This document shows, one piece after another, positions 44,610-53,376 of a stretch of 64,000 bases of DNA; position 1 is the stretch's first letter, and each line of letters starts with the position of its first letter. The position numbers and the translations under genes were made by a program. The DNA lies in assembly GCA_017627275.1 (NCBI GenBank), contig JAGAHC010000056.1:1-64000 (forward strand). The letters are read 5' to 3'. The DNA is from Lachnospiraceae bacterium (GTDB lineage Bacteria > Bacillota > Clostridia > Lachnospirales > Lachnospiraceae). The notes under the pieces were generated by a model, which had not been told where the DNA came from, did not search any database, and worked only from the letters and a program-made list of their open reading frames with translations.

Positions 44610-46436
44610 ATGACACAAAACAATGACTTTCAAAGCCACATCCGCAATTTTTGCATTGTGGCACATATCGACCACGGAAAATCGACGCTCGCAGACCGCC
44701 TGATCGAAAAGACAGGACTTCTGACGGAGCGCGAAATGCAGTCCCAGGTCCTCGACAACATGGATCTGGAGAGGGAGCGCGGCATCACCATCAAGTCCCA
44801 GGCCGTGCGTCTGATCTATCATGCAAAAGACGGACAGGAATACATGTTCAACCTGATCGACACTCCCGGACACGTTGACTTCAACTACGAAGTGAGCCGG
44901 TCGTTAGCCGCCTGTGACGGCGCGATCCTGGTGGTGGACGCGACACAGGGGATCCAGGCGCAGACCCTGGCAAATGTCTACCTCGCGCTGGAACATGACC
45001 TGGACGTATTCCCTGTTATCAATAAGATCGACCTACAGAGCGCAAGACCCGAAGAAGTCAAGACAGAGATCGAGGACGTCATCGGGATCGAAGCGGCGGA
45101 TGCGCCGCTGATCTCTGCAAAGAACGGCCTCGGCATCGAAGACGTCCTGGAAGAGATCGTCACCAAGATCCCGGCGCCAAAAGGAGATGCGAAGGCACCG
45201 CTCAAGGCCCTGATCTTTGATTCGCTCTATGACTCCTACAAAGGCGTCATCGTATTCTGCCGCCTCTTTGACGGCACCATCCGGCGCGGCAGCAAAGTCA
45301 CCATGATGGCTTCCGGCGCGCAGGCCGAAGTCGTGGAAGTCGGGTACTTCGGGCCGGGCCAGTTTCTTCCCTGTGATGAACTGACCGCCGGAATGGTCGG
45401 CTATTTTACGGCCTCCATCAAAAACATTCAAGACGCGCGGGTGGGCGATACCGTTACGGAAACGGAACGACCCTGTGCGGAAGCGCTCCCCGGCTATAAG
45501 AAGGCGCAGCCCATGGTCTACTGCGGCATCTACCCCGCGGATACGCAGAAGTATCCGGACCTAAAGGACGCGCTGGAAAAACTGCAGTTAAATGACGCGT
45601 CTCTGTTTTATGAGCCGGAGACGTCGCTGGCGCTGGGCTTCGGGTTCCGCTGCGGGTTCCTCGGCCTCTTGCATATGGAAGTGATCCTGGAGCGCCTGGA
45701 GAGAGAGTATGACCTCGATCTGATTGCGACGGCGCCGGGCGTTATCTATAAGGTCTACAAGACGGACGGAACGATGATCGAGCTGACCAATCCGTCCAAC
45801 CTTCCCGATGTCTCGCAGATCGAGCATATGGAGGAACCGATCGTCAACGCGGAGATCATGGTGACGACGGAATACATCGGCGGCATCATGCAGCTGTGTC
45901 AGGAGAGACGCGGCAGATATCTCGGAACGGACTACATCGAGCAGACCAGGGCGGTGTTAAAGTACGAGCTGCCCTTAAACGAGATCATCTACGATTTCTT
46001 TGACGCCCTGAAAAGCAGATCCCGCGGATACGCGTCCTTCGATTACGATCTGAAAGGGTACGAGACGTCGAAGCTCGTGCGCATGGACATCCTCGTCAAC
46101 AAGGAAGCGGTCGACGCCCTGTCCTTTATCGTGCATGCGGATGGCGCCTATGACCGCGGAAGACGGATGTGCGAGAAGCTCAAGGACGAGATCCCGAGAC
46201 AGCTCTTTGAGGTGCCGATCCAGGCGGCGGTCGGCGGCCGGGTCATCGCCCGGGAAACGGTGCGGGCCGTGCGCAAGGACGTGCTTGCCAAGTGCTACGG
46301 CGGAGACATCTCGCGAAAGAAGAAACTTCTCGAGAAGCAGAAGGAAGGCAAGAAGCGGATGCAGATGGTCGGCAACGTCGAGATCCCCAAGGAAGCCTTC
46401 ATGAATGTCTTAAAGCTCGACAGCGGAGACAACTGA
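44610..46436 (+). CDS. lepA: Elongation factor 4 (LepA)
   Basis: Ribosome-bound GTPase that helps translation and 30S assembly. The 608-residue protein starts [15 protein letters not shown]1 is [14 protein letters not shown]3 is DTPGHVDF and G4 is NKID. The LepA-specific C-terminal domain includes [16 protein letters not shown] and [22 protein letters not shown]. Length is normal. The stop overlaps the hemW start (TGATG). lepA-hemW is a common pair. Confidence 0.96.
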   Translation: MTQNNDFQSHIRNFCIVAHIDHGKSTLADRLIEKTGLLTEREMQSQVLDNMDLERERGITIKSQAVRLIYHAKDGQEYMFNLIDTPGHVDFNYEVSRSLAACDGAILVVDATQGIQAQTLANVYLALEHDLDVFPVINKIDLQSARPEEVKTEIEDVIGIEAADAPLISAKNGLGIEDVLEEIVTKIPAPKGDAKAPLKALIFDSLYDSYKGVIVFCRLFDGTIRRGSKVTMMASGAQAEVVEVGYFGPGQFLPCDELTAGMVGYFTASIKNIQDARVGDTVTETERPCAEALPGYKKAQPMVYCGIYPADTQKYPDLKDALEKLQLNDASLFYEPETSLALGFGFRCGFLGLLHMEVILERLEREYDLDLIATAPGVIYKVYKTDGTMIELTNPSNLPDVSQIEHMEEPIVNAEIMVTTEYIGGIMQLCQERRGRYLGTDYIEQTRAVLKYELPLNEIIYDFFDALKSRSRGYASFDYDLKGYETSKLVRMDILVNKEAVDALSFIVHADGAYDRGRRMCEKLKDEIPRQLFEVPIQAAVGGRVIARETVRAVRKDVLAKCYGGDISRKKKLLEKQKEGKKRMQMVGNVEIPKEAFMNVLKLDSGDN

Positions 46437-47596
46437 TGCGACCGCTTTCCCTGTACCTGCATCTTCCGTTTTGTGTTCGGAAGTGCAGGTACTGTGATTT
46501 TTTATCCCACCCCGCACCGGAGGAAGAGATCAGAGCCTATGTCAGGACGCTCTGTGCCGAGGCGGAACAGCAGGGGATGAAGTACGGGGGCAGAACCGTC
46601 GACACCGTATTCTTCGGCGGCGGAACGCCGTCCCTTCTTTCCGGGGAACTTTTCGGAGAGATTATGCAGAGGATCTTCCGGTGCTTTAAGGTCGAACCCG
46701 GTGCGGAGATCACGATGGAATGCAACCCCGGGACGCTTACCTATGAGAACATCACGCGCTGCAGACAGGAAGGCGTAAACCGCCTTTCGATCGGGGCGCA
46801 GTCATTTCTGGATAAAGAACTCTTACTCCTCGGACGGATCCACAGAGCGATCGACATCGAGGAGAGCTTTGCGCTGGCAAGGAGCGTCGGCTTTCGGAAC
46901 ATCAGCCTGGACCTCATGAGCGCGCTGCCGGGGCAGACGACCGAAGACTTTCTGTACTCTGTCAGAAAGGCCATCGATCTTTCGCCGGAACACCTTTCGG
47001 TGTACAGCCTGATCACGGAAGAGGGGACGGAACTGGGCGATGCCTATCTGGACGGTTCGTATGTGGAGAAGGGGTGGTCTGCGCTTCCGGACGAAGACAC
47101 CGAACGCGCGATGGTACATGAGACAGCAAGGTGCCTGAAAGAAGCAGGCTACGAACAATACGAGATTTCCAATTATGCAAAGCCCGGGTTTTCTTCCCGG
47201 CACAACACGGGATACTGGACGGGACACGACTACCTGGGACTGGGGATCGGCGCCGCTTCCAAGATAGGGAATACAAGGTTTTCCAATCCGTCGGACACAG
47301 CGACCTATCAGAGAATGATTGTAGGGCAGCAGGCGGAAGAAGCGCGGGATGTGCAGCTTCTTTCGAAGAAAGAAGAGATGGAGGAATTCTGCTTCCTGGG
47401 ACTGCGCATGACCGAAGGAATCTCCACGGCCGTCTTTGAGAGGACCTTCGGCGCACCCTTTGAGGAGGTCTACGGAGAAGTGCTTGCAAAGCATCTGCAG
47501 ACAGGCCTCCTTGCGAAAGAAGGAGACAACGTGTTTCTGACAGAGCGGGGTCTGGACCTGGCCAACCGGGTCATGGCGGACTTCCTGCTGGACTAG
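46436..47596 (+). CDS. hemW: HemW, radical SAM haem chaperone (HemN-like)
   Basis: A 386-residue radical SAM protein with cluster motif LPFCVRKCRYCDF at residues 10-22 and the family blocks FFGGGTPSLL, EGVNRLSIGAQSF and HNTGYWTGHDYLGLGIGAAS. HemW proteins bind haem and are often misnamed coproporphyrinogen oxidase; the HNxxYW block fits HemW. No hrcA-grpE-dnaK follows, unlike in many Firmicutes. Confidence 0.93.
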   Translation: MRPLSLYLHLPFCVRKCRYCDFLSHPAPEEEIRAYVRTLCAEAEQQGMKYGGRTVDTVFFGGGTPSLLSGELFGEIMQRIFRCFKVEPGAEITMECNPGTLTYENITRCRQEGVNRLSIGAQSFLDKELLLLGRIHRAIDIEESFALARSVGFRNISLDLMSALPGQTTEDFLYSVRKAIDLSPEHLSVYSLITEEGTELGDAYLDGSYVEKGWSALPDEDTERAMVHETARCLKEAGYEQYEISNYAKPGFSSRHNTGYWTGHDYLGLGIGAASKIGNTRFSNPSDTATYQRMIVGQQAEEARDVQLLSKKEEMEEFCFLGLRMTEGISTAVFERTFGAPFEEVYGEVLAKHLQTGLLAKEGDNVFLTERGLDLANRVMADFLLD

Positions 47597-47624
47597 GGTC
47601 TTAACCCTTTTGAAAGGAGAGAGC

Positions 47625-48029
47625 ATGGAAACGGGAATCAAGGGAATGCAGACGATCGTGGTGACAGAAGCGCTCACGGCGGAGGCGATGGGGAGCGGCG
47701 CGGAGCCGGTCTTTGCCACGCCGCAGATGATTGCGCTCATGGAGAATACCTGCCTCGAGAGTGTTCAGCCGCTGCTGGAAGAAGGCTTTTCCACGGTCGG
47801 GACCATGGTAAATGTGACACATGTGTCAGCAACTCCGGTCGGGATGCGCGTCACCTGTGAAACGGAACTGATCGAGGTGGATGATCGAAAACTGACCTTT
47901 GCCGTAAAAGCCTATGACGAGGCAGGACTCATCGGAGAGGGGACGCACGGCCGCGCCATCATTCACAAGAAACGGTTCCGGGCGCGCGCCAAGGCAAAGC
48001 TGACAGAAGCAGCCGCCGATCATTCTTGA
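47625..48029 (+). CDS. Hotdog-fold thioesterase, FlK-like
   Basis: A 134-residue protein with GAEPVFATPQMIALMENTCLE-like start and the THVSATPVGMRV segment, matching the fluoroacetyl-CoA thioesterase (FlK) group of hotdog proteins. The Thr, Glu and His positions of the catalytic set appear present (ENT, LES, VTH). In gut Clostridia the real substrate is unlikely to be fluoroacetyl-CoA and is unknown. Ribosome site AAAGGAGAG is strong. Confidence 0.85.
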   Translation: METGIKGMQTIVVTEALTAEAMGSGAEPVFATPQMIALMENTCLESVQPLLEEGFSTVGTMVNVTHVSATPVGMRVTCETELIEVDDRKLTFAVKAYDEAGLIGEGTHGRAIIHKKRFRARAKAKLTEAAADHS

Positions 48030-48053
48030 CGAAGGCGGCAGGATACTTATAAT
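48026..48053 (+). promoter_or_regulatory. Promoter of pilT
   Basis: TTGACG at 48026-48031, 16-base spacer, TATAAT at 48048-48053. The leader of about 53 bases contains a two-part hairpin (ACAGTC / GACTGT outside and GGCTT / AAGCC inside, 48058-48090), which ends shortly before the ribosome site GAGG. Confidence 0.75.
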
Positions 48054-48112
48054 AAAAACAGTCGGCTTGCAAAAGCCCTGAAGTGACTGTTGAATCCGGA
48101 TGAGGTTGATCT

Positions 48113-49183
48113 GTGGAACAAATCGTTATCGATCTGCTTTCGATCGCAAAGGAAAAAGAAGCGTCCGACCTGCATTTTACGGTCGGGATCCCGCCCAAGA
48201 TGCGTGTGAACGGCGAGCTGATGCTCGTCGGTGAGCAGTATGCGCGCATGATGCCCGATGATACGAAGCGTATCGCGGAGGGGATCTTAAACGAAAAGCA
48301 GTTAAAGACGCTGGAAGAGCGTGGGGCGGTGGACCTTTCCTTTTCCGTGCCTTCCATGGGACGGTTCCGTTTGAATGTGTTCAAACAGCGCGGTTCCTAT
48401 GCCCTGGCGATCCGTCTAGTCGCGACGGAGGTCCCGTCTCCGCAGGAGCTGGGGATCCCGGATGCCGTGATGCAGCTGACGGAGAAGAAGCACGGTCTCA
48501 TCCTGGTGACCGGGCCCACCGGCTGCGGCAAGACGACGACGCTGGCTTCCCTCATTGACACCATCAACAAAACCAGGGAGGCGCACGTCATTACGCTGGA
48601 AGATCCGATCGAGTATCTGCATCGTCATGACAAGTCCATCGTCAACCAGCGGGAGATCGGCCTGGACGCCACATCCTATGCCGACGCGCTGCGCTCGACG
48701 CTGCGTGAGGATCCCGATGTGATCCTGGTCGGCGAGATGCGCGACTACGATACCATTTCGATCGCAGTCAGGGCGGCGGAGACCGGACACCTGGTGCTCT
48801 CGACCCTGCATACCATCGGCGCGGCAAGCACCGTGGACCGCATCATCGAGATCTTTCCGCCGTATCAGCAGCAGCAGATCCGCGTGCAGGTGGCGAATGT
48901 TTTAGAGGCGGTCATTTCCCAGCAGCTGATTCCCACGGCAGACGGACAGGACCGGGCGGCGGCCTTCGAAGTGATGCTCTCCAACAGCGCCGTGCGCAAT
49001 CTGATCCGCGAGAGCAAATCCTATCAACTGGGTTCCGTCATCGAGACGAACCGCGCTTCCGGCATGATCACCATGGATGAAGCCATTTTGGATCTGGTAC
49101 GGAGCGGCCGGATCACCAAGGAAATGGCGCTGCAGTTCTCGCAGAATCCGGAGCAATTCGAAAACCGGCTGAAGTCGGTCTGA
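48113..49183 (+). CDS. pilT: Type IV pilus retraction ATPase PilT
   Basis: Hexameric ATPase that pulls type IV pili back into the cell. The 356-residue protein starts at GTG. It has the N-terminal PAS-like domain, Walker A GPTGCGKTTTLASL (about 130-143), the LEDPIEYLH Asp box, and HLVLSTLHT with the His box. No pilB, pilC or pilin genes are adjacent, so it stands alone; the comM and dprA genes follow. Retraction powered by PilT supports DNA uptake in other bacteria. Confidence 0.93.
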   Translation: MEQIVIDLLSIAKEKEASDLHFTVGIPPKMRVNGELMLVGEQYARMMPDDTKRIAEGILNEKQLKTLEERGAVDLSFSVPSMGRFRLNVFKQRGSYALAIRLVATEVPSPQELGIPDAVMQLTEKKHGLILVTGPTGCGKTTTLASLIDTINKTREAHVITLEDPIEYLHRHDKSIVNQREIGLDATSYADALRSTLREDPDVILVGEMRDYDTISIAVRAAETGHLVLSTLHTIGAASTVDRIIEIFPPYQQQQIRVQVANVLEAVISQQLIPTADGQDRAAAFEVMLSNSAVRNLIRESKSYQLGSVIETNRASGMITMDEAILDLVRSGRITKEMALQFSQNPEQFENRLKSV

Positions 49184-49315
49184 TTTATTTTTCCATTCTT
49201 ATCTGACCTGGTGGAAAGGTGCGGCAGGAGCATGCACGTTGTTTTCGTGTACTCTTTTGTGCGTTTTCTCAGACACATCGAACAGACCATATCGTAAAAA
49301 CAGAAAGGAATCCTC

Positions 49316-50878
49316 ATGTACAGTCGAGTCTTTTCCGGCGCCGTGTACGGCGTCCGTGAGTTTATTATTGCCATTGAAACAGACATATCTCCCGGCCTTC
49401 CCACGTTTTCCATGGTGGGCTTTGTCGGGAGCGAGATCAAGGAAGCGTCAGACCGTGTGCGCGTGGCGCTCAGGGCCAGGGGAACGACGCTGCCGCCCTC
49501 GCGTGTGACGGTCAATTTTTCTCCCGCCAACATCCCCAAGCGCGGGGTGGTGCTGGACCTTCCCATCGCCATCGGCATCCTGTGCTGCCTGGGGGAGATC
49601 GAAGAAAAGAGTCTCCGGGATGTCGTCATTGCGGGAGAACTGGGACTGGACGGGGAGGTCCGTCCGGTGAAGGGAGTCCTGCCGCTTGTCAAAAAGGCAA
49701 AGGAGGAAGGGTTTACGACCTGCATCCTCCCGAAGGAAAACGTCAGAGAAGGCGCCGTCATCCGGGGCATCAAGGTCGTGGGTGCGGGGACGCTCTCCGA
49801 CGTCGTCACCTATTTGCAGATGGAAGAAGGGCGGGACGAGTTCCTGCCTCCCGCCTGCTGTGATGTCGAAGAACTGTTTCGAAAGGGACAGGGCGAAGGC
49901 AGGGCGGACTTCCAAAACGTGCACGGACAGAAAAGAGCCAGGCGCGTGATGGAGATCGCGGCAGCAGGCTATCACAACACGCTGCTGATCGGCGCACCCG
50001 GCGCAGGGAAGAGCATGCTGGCATCCTGCCTGCCGTCCATTCTGCCGCCGCTCACCATAGACGAAGCCATGGAAGTCTCCTCGATCTACAGCATCAGCGG
50101 CCTGCTGGACGAACAACGCCCCTTTATCACGGAGCGGCAGCTTCTGTCGCCGCACCACACGATTACGCCGTCCGCGCTGACGGGAGGCGGCGTCATCCCG
50201 AAACCCGGCCTCATTTCGTTTGCGCATCGCGGTGTCCTGTTCATGGATGAGTTTCCGGAATTCGGAGCGCACATCTTAAATCTCCTCAGACAGCCGATGG
50301 AAGAGCACAGCATCAGGATCACGAGACTGGGCGCCACCTTTGTCTATCCTGCACGCTTCCAGCTCATCGCGGCGATGAATCCCTGCCCCTGCGGGTTCTT
50401 CCCCGATCTGAACCGCTGTTCCTGCACACAGGTGCAGATCGCGAAGTATCTGAAGCGTATCTCCGGTCCCGTGCTCGACCGCATCGATCTGTGCATCGAG
50501 GTGCCGAAGATCGAGTACGAGCAGCTGCAGAATGCGCCGAAGGAGGAGGGGAGCGGCGCGATCAGAGAGCGCGTGATGCGCGCCGTGAAGCGCCAGGAGG
50601 ATCGCTTTGCGGGGACATCGTATGTCTTCAACGCGGACATGGATGTGCAGGCGGTGGAAAAATACTGCGAACTGGGAGTGCGGGAAACGCGGCTTGCCAG
50701 ACAGATCTTTGAAACGCTCGATCTAAGTGCGAGAGGATATCACCGCCTGTTAAAGACGGCACGGACCATTGCGGACCTCGCGGAGGAAGACAGGATCCTG
50801 GAAGAACACCTGGCGGAGGCGGCAGCCTACCGCATGGGAGAGGGGATCCTACGGAGCGGAAAGGAGGGAGAACTGTGA
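49316..50878 (+). CDS. comM: ComM/YifB family AAA+ helicase
   Basis: A 520-residue protein with an N-terminal Lon-protease-like fold domain (1-170), a Mg-chelatase-type AAA+ domain (Walker A GAPGAGKSMLASCLPS, about 225-240; Walker B LFMDEFPEF) and a zinc-like loop NPCPCGFFPDLNRCSC. ComM promotes branch migration and integration of donor DNA during transformation in Gram-negative bacteria. It overlaps dprA by four bases, as is common in Clostridia. Confidence 0.92.
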   Translation: MYSRVFSGAVYGVREFIIAIETDISPGLPTFSMVGFVGSEIKEASDRVRVALRARGTTLPPSRVTVNFSPANIPKRGVVLDLPIAIGILCCLGEIEEKSLRDVVIAGELGLDGEVRPVKGVLPLVKKAKEEGFTTCILPKENVREGAVIRGIKVVGAGTLSDVVTYLQMEEGRDEFLPPACCDVEELFRKGQGEGRADFQNVHGQKRARRVMEIAAAGYHNTLLIGAPGAGKSMLASCLPSILPPLTIDEAMEVSSIYSISGLLDEQRPFITERQLLSPHHTITPSALTGGGVIPKPGLISFAHRGVLFMDEFPEFGAHILNLLRQPMEEHSIRITRLGATFVYPARFQLIAAMNPCPCGFFPDLNRCSCTQVQIAKYLKRISGPVLDRIDLCIEVPKIEYEQLQNAPKEEGSGAIRERVMRAVKRQEDRFAGTSYVFNADMDVQAVEKYCELGVRETRLARQIFETLDLSARGYHRLLKTARTIADLAEEDRILEEHLAEAAAYRMGEGILRSGKEGEL

Positions 50879-52017
50879 GTGAAGCTTTATACAGGCTCCT
50901 TTCGATGGAGGGGCTGGGAAGCAGGAGCCTCATGGGACTGCTTACGGGCGAAGATGCGTTGCCCGCGGAAGAAGTCCTCGCACTGACGGACAGGGAACTT
51001 AAAAAGTATTGCGTGGAACGGCTGGGAGAGAGTGCCCGCGCTTTGCGCGCAGCGCACCTGATTACAGCCTGCAGAAAGAATCCCGCAGGCGATTCCTTAC
51101 AGAGGCTGCAGGAAAAGGAGATCTCTCTTGTCACATGGAATGACAAAGACTACCCCGAACGACTGCGGGACATCCCCGACCCGCCCTTTGCGCTGTATTA
51201 CAGGGGAGCGCTTCCTTCGGACAGGAGGCCGTCCGTTGCCATCGTCGGTTCCCGCATGCCGTCCCCCTACGGCAGAAGCGAAGCGGTCCGCTTTGCGAAG
51301 GGACTTGCCGATATGGGGTTCCAGATCATCTCCGGTATGGCCAGGGGGATCGACGGGATCGCCGGGATGGAAGCGGCCATGACGGGGAAGAATGCTTCCT
51401 TTGCGGTGCTGGGGAGCGGCGTGGATGTCTGCTACCCCAAAGAAAACAGGGCGCTCTATGACCGGCTGATCAGGGAGGGAGGCGTCCTTTCCGAATATAT
51501 ACCGGGGACGCAGCCGAAAGCATCGCTCTTTCCGCCGCGCAACCGGATTATCAGCGCGCTCTCCGATGCGCTGTTGGTGGTGGAAGCCAAACAGAAGAGC
51601 GGGACCATGATCACCGTCGATATGTCGCTCGAACAGGGCAGAGATGTCTTTGCGGTACCTGGCAGAAACAATGACGCAACCAGTGCGGGATGCAACAGTC
51701 TGATCGCGCAGGGGGCTCAGATCGCGATCTCTCCGATACAGTTTCTGGAACTGTACGGGAGTGTCCGCCCAAAGAAAAAGGAGGAAGACACAGCCGGGAC
51801 GCAGGAAGAGATGCGGCTTTTGGCCGACCCTCTGGAGGATGCGCTGTATGCGCTTCTTTCTTCACAGGAGGTGACGGAAACGGAAGCGCTGCGGGAAGAA
51901 GCACAAAAGCGTCTGCACAAAGAGGTGGGCGCCGGTGAAATGTCCGCGGCGCTCTTAAGCCTGCAGTTAAAGCACCTTGTAAAGGAAGAGGGAGTGGGGT
52001 ATTACCGCAGAGAATAG
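50875..52017 (+). CDS. dprA: DNA-processing protein DprA
   Basis: Loads RecA on incoming single-stranded DNA in transformation. The 380-residue protein starts at GTG. It has an N-terminal helical region (1-75), the Rossmann-like core with VAIVGSRMPSPYG, ISGMARGIDGIA, VLGSGVDVCYPKEN and FPPRNRIISALSD, and a C-terminal winged-helix domain (about 315-375). Full length. It is coupled to comM. Confidence 0.95.
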   Translation: MSEALYRLLSMEGLGSRSLMGLLTGEDALPAEEVLALTDRELKKYCVERLGESARALRAAHLITACRKNPAGDSLQRLQEKEISLVTWNDKDYPERLRDIPDPPFALYYRGALPSDRRPSVAIVGSRMPSPYGRSEAVRFAKGLADMGFQIISGMARGIDGIAGMEAAMTGKNASFAVLGSGVDVCYPKENRALYDRLIREGGVLSEYIPGTQPKASLFPPRNRIISALSDALLVVEAKQKSGTMITVDMSLEQGRDVFAVPGRNNDATSAGCNSLIAQGAQIAISPIQFLELYGSVRPKKKEEDTAGTQEEMRLLADPLEDALYALLSSQEVTETEALREEAQKRLHKEVGAGEMSAALLSLQLKHLVKEEGVGYYRRE

Positions 52018-52019
52018 AA

Positions 52020-52048
52020 TTGCATATTTTATCAAACGTGACTAGAAT
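52020..52048 (+). promoter_or_regulatory. Promoter of hisS
   Basis: TTGCAT at 52020-52025, 17-base spacer, TAGAAT at 52043-52048. An inverted repeat TAGAATAA (52043-52050) / TTATTCTA (52070-52077) starts at the -10 box. No T-box leader is present in the 79-base gap. Confidence 0.65.
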
Positions 52049-52096
52049 AAGACAATCAGCAAATATCATTTATTCTAAAGAAGGACGAGGAATACT

Positions 52097-53347
52097 ATGG
52101 GCTTAAAAAAGACACCCGCCAACGGTATGCGGGATATTCTGCCGCGCGAAATGGAGATCAGGGATTATCTGATCTCTCTGATCAAAAAGACGTATTCGGA
52201 ATTCGGCTTTTTGTCCATCGAAACACCCTGCATTGAAAACATCGAGAACCTTACCAGCAAACAGGGCGGAGAGAACGAAAAACTGATCTTTAAGATCTTA
52301 AAACGCGGCGAGAAGTTAAATCTTGCGGACGCGAAGAACGAAAGCGACTTGACGGACTTAGGACTGCGCTATGACCTGACCGTTCCGATGGTGCGTTACT
52401 ATGCCAACCACGAGAACGAACTGCCGACCCCGTTCAAGGTCCTGCAGATGGGCAATGTCTGGCGTGCGGACAGACCGCAGAAGGGCCGCTATCGTCAGTT
52501 TATGCAGTGCGATATCGACATCATCGGCGAGGGGACAAACCTTGCGGAGATTGAACTGATCCTTGCGACGACGACGGCGCTTGACCGCATGGGATTCAAA
52601 AACTTCCAGATCCGTATCAATGAACGCCGCCTCTTAAAAGGCATGGCTGCCTACTGCGGATTTACGGAAGAAGAATACGACGGTGTGTTTATTAACCTTG
52701 ATAAGCTGGATAAGATCGGGATCGACGGCGTCCGCGCCGAACTGACCGAAGAAGGGTATGACGCCGAAAAGATCGACCGCTACATTGCTCTGTTCGAAGG
52801 CATGGAAAAGGCGGAGGATAAACTGCAGTATCTGAAGAATACGATCTCCGGTTCCATGGAAGAGGATGTCATCCCGAATCTCCAGGAGACCATCCGGATG
52901 GTGGATGAAGTCAAGACGGCGAAGTTTGAAATGGTCTTTGACCCCTCCATCGTACGCGGGATGAGCTACTATACCGGAACGATCTTTGAGATCGCCATGC
53001 CGGAACTGGGGATCAGCTGCGGCGGCGGCGGAAGATATGACAAGATGGTCGGACGTTTTATCGACAAGGACCTTCCGGCCTGCGGCCTTTCCATCGGCTT
53101 CGAAAGGATCCTGCTGATCCTGATGGAACAGGGATTCGAGATCCCCGGGAAACCGGAAAAGGTGGCCTACCTTCTTGACAAGGGCGTGACCGGAGACAAG
53201 CTCACGGAAGTCTTTGCAAAGGCGAAGGCGGAGCGGGAAGACGGGACAAACGTCCAGATTCTCAGCATGATGAAGAACAAGAAATTCCAGAAGCAGCAGT
53301 TGTCCGCGCAGGGCTACGAGCGCTTTGAGGAATTCTACGCAGACTAA
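52097..53347 (+). CDS. hisS: Histidyl-tRNA synthetase
   Basis: Class II synthetase that charges tRNA-His. The 416-residue protein has motif 1 near GMRDILPREMEIRD, motif 2 QMGNVWRADRPQKGRYRQF and motif 3 AGLS-like SIGFERIL, plus the His-specific MSYYTGTIFEI block. Ribosome site AAGGACGAGG. It is followed 29 bases later by aspS, a common pair in Firmicutes. Confidence 0.95.
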   Translation: MGLKKTPANGMRDILPREMEIRDYLISLIKKTYSEFGFLSIETPCIENIENLTSKQGGENEKLIFKILKRGEKLNLADAKNESDLTDLGLRYDLTVPMVRYYANHENELPTPFKVLQMGNVWRADRPQKGRYRQFMQCDIDIIGEGTNLAEIELILATTTALDRMGFKNFQIRINERRLLKGMAAYCGFTEEEYDGVFINLDKLDKIGIDGVRAELTEEGYDAEKIDRYIALFEGMEKAEDKLQYLKNTISGSMEEDVIPNLQETIRMVDEVKTAKFEMVFDPSIVRGMSYYTGTIFEIAMPELGISCGGGGRYDKMVGRFIDKDLPACGLSIGFERILLILMEQGFEIPGKPEKVAYLLDKGVTGDKLTEVFAKAKAEREDGTNVQILSMMKNKKFQKQQLSAQGYERFEEFYAD

Positions 53348-53376
53348 ACAGAACATACACAGAAGGAGACAGATAC

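Noticed and set aside
48054..48112. c-di-GMP riboswitch in the pilT leader
   Set aside because: The leader is only about 53 bases and lacks the conserved GEMM-type motifs; it shows just a simple two-part hairpin.
44586..49218. The 11-mer CTGGTGGAAAG at 44586-44596 and 49208-49218, each 13 bases before an ATG
   Set aside because: One repeat of this length in 64 kb can arise by chance. The second ATG (49232) opens only a 21-codon frame with no good ribosome spacing. No third copy was noticed.
52018..52096. T-box leader upstream of hisS
   Set aside because: The gap is 79 bases and contains a promoter; there is no room for a specifier stem and antiterminator, and no T-box core sequence was seen.
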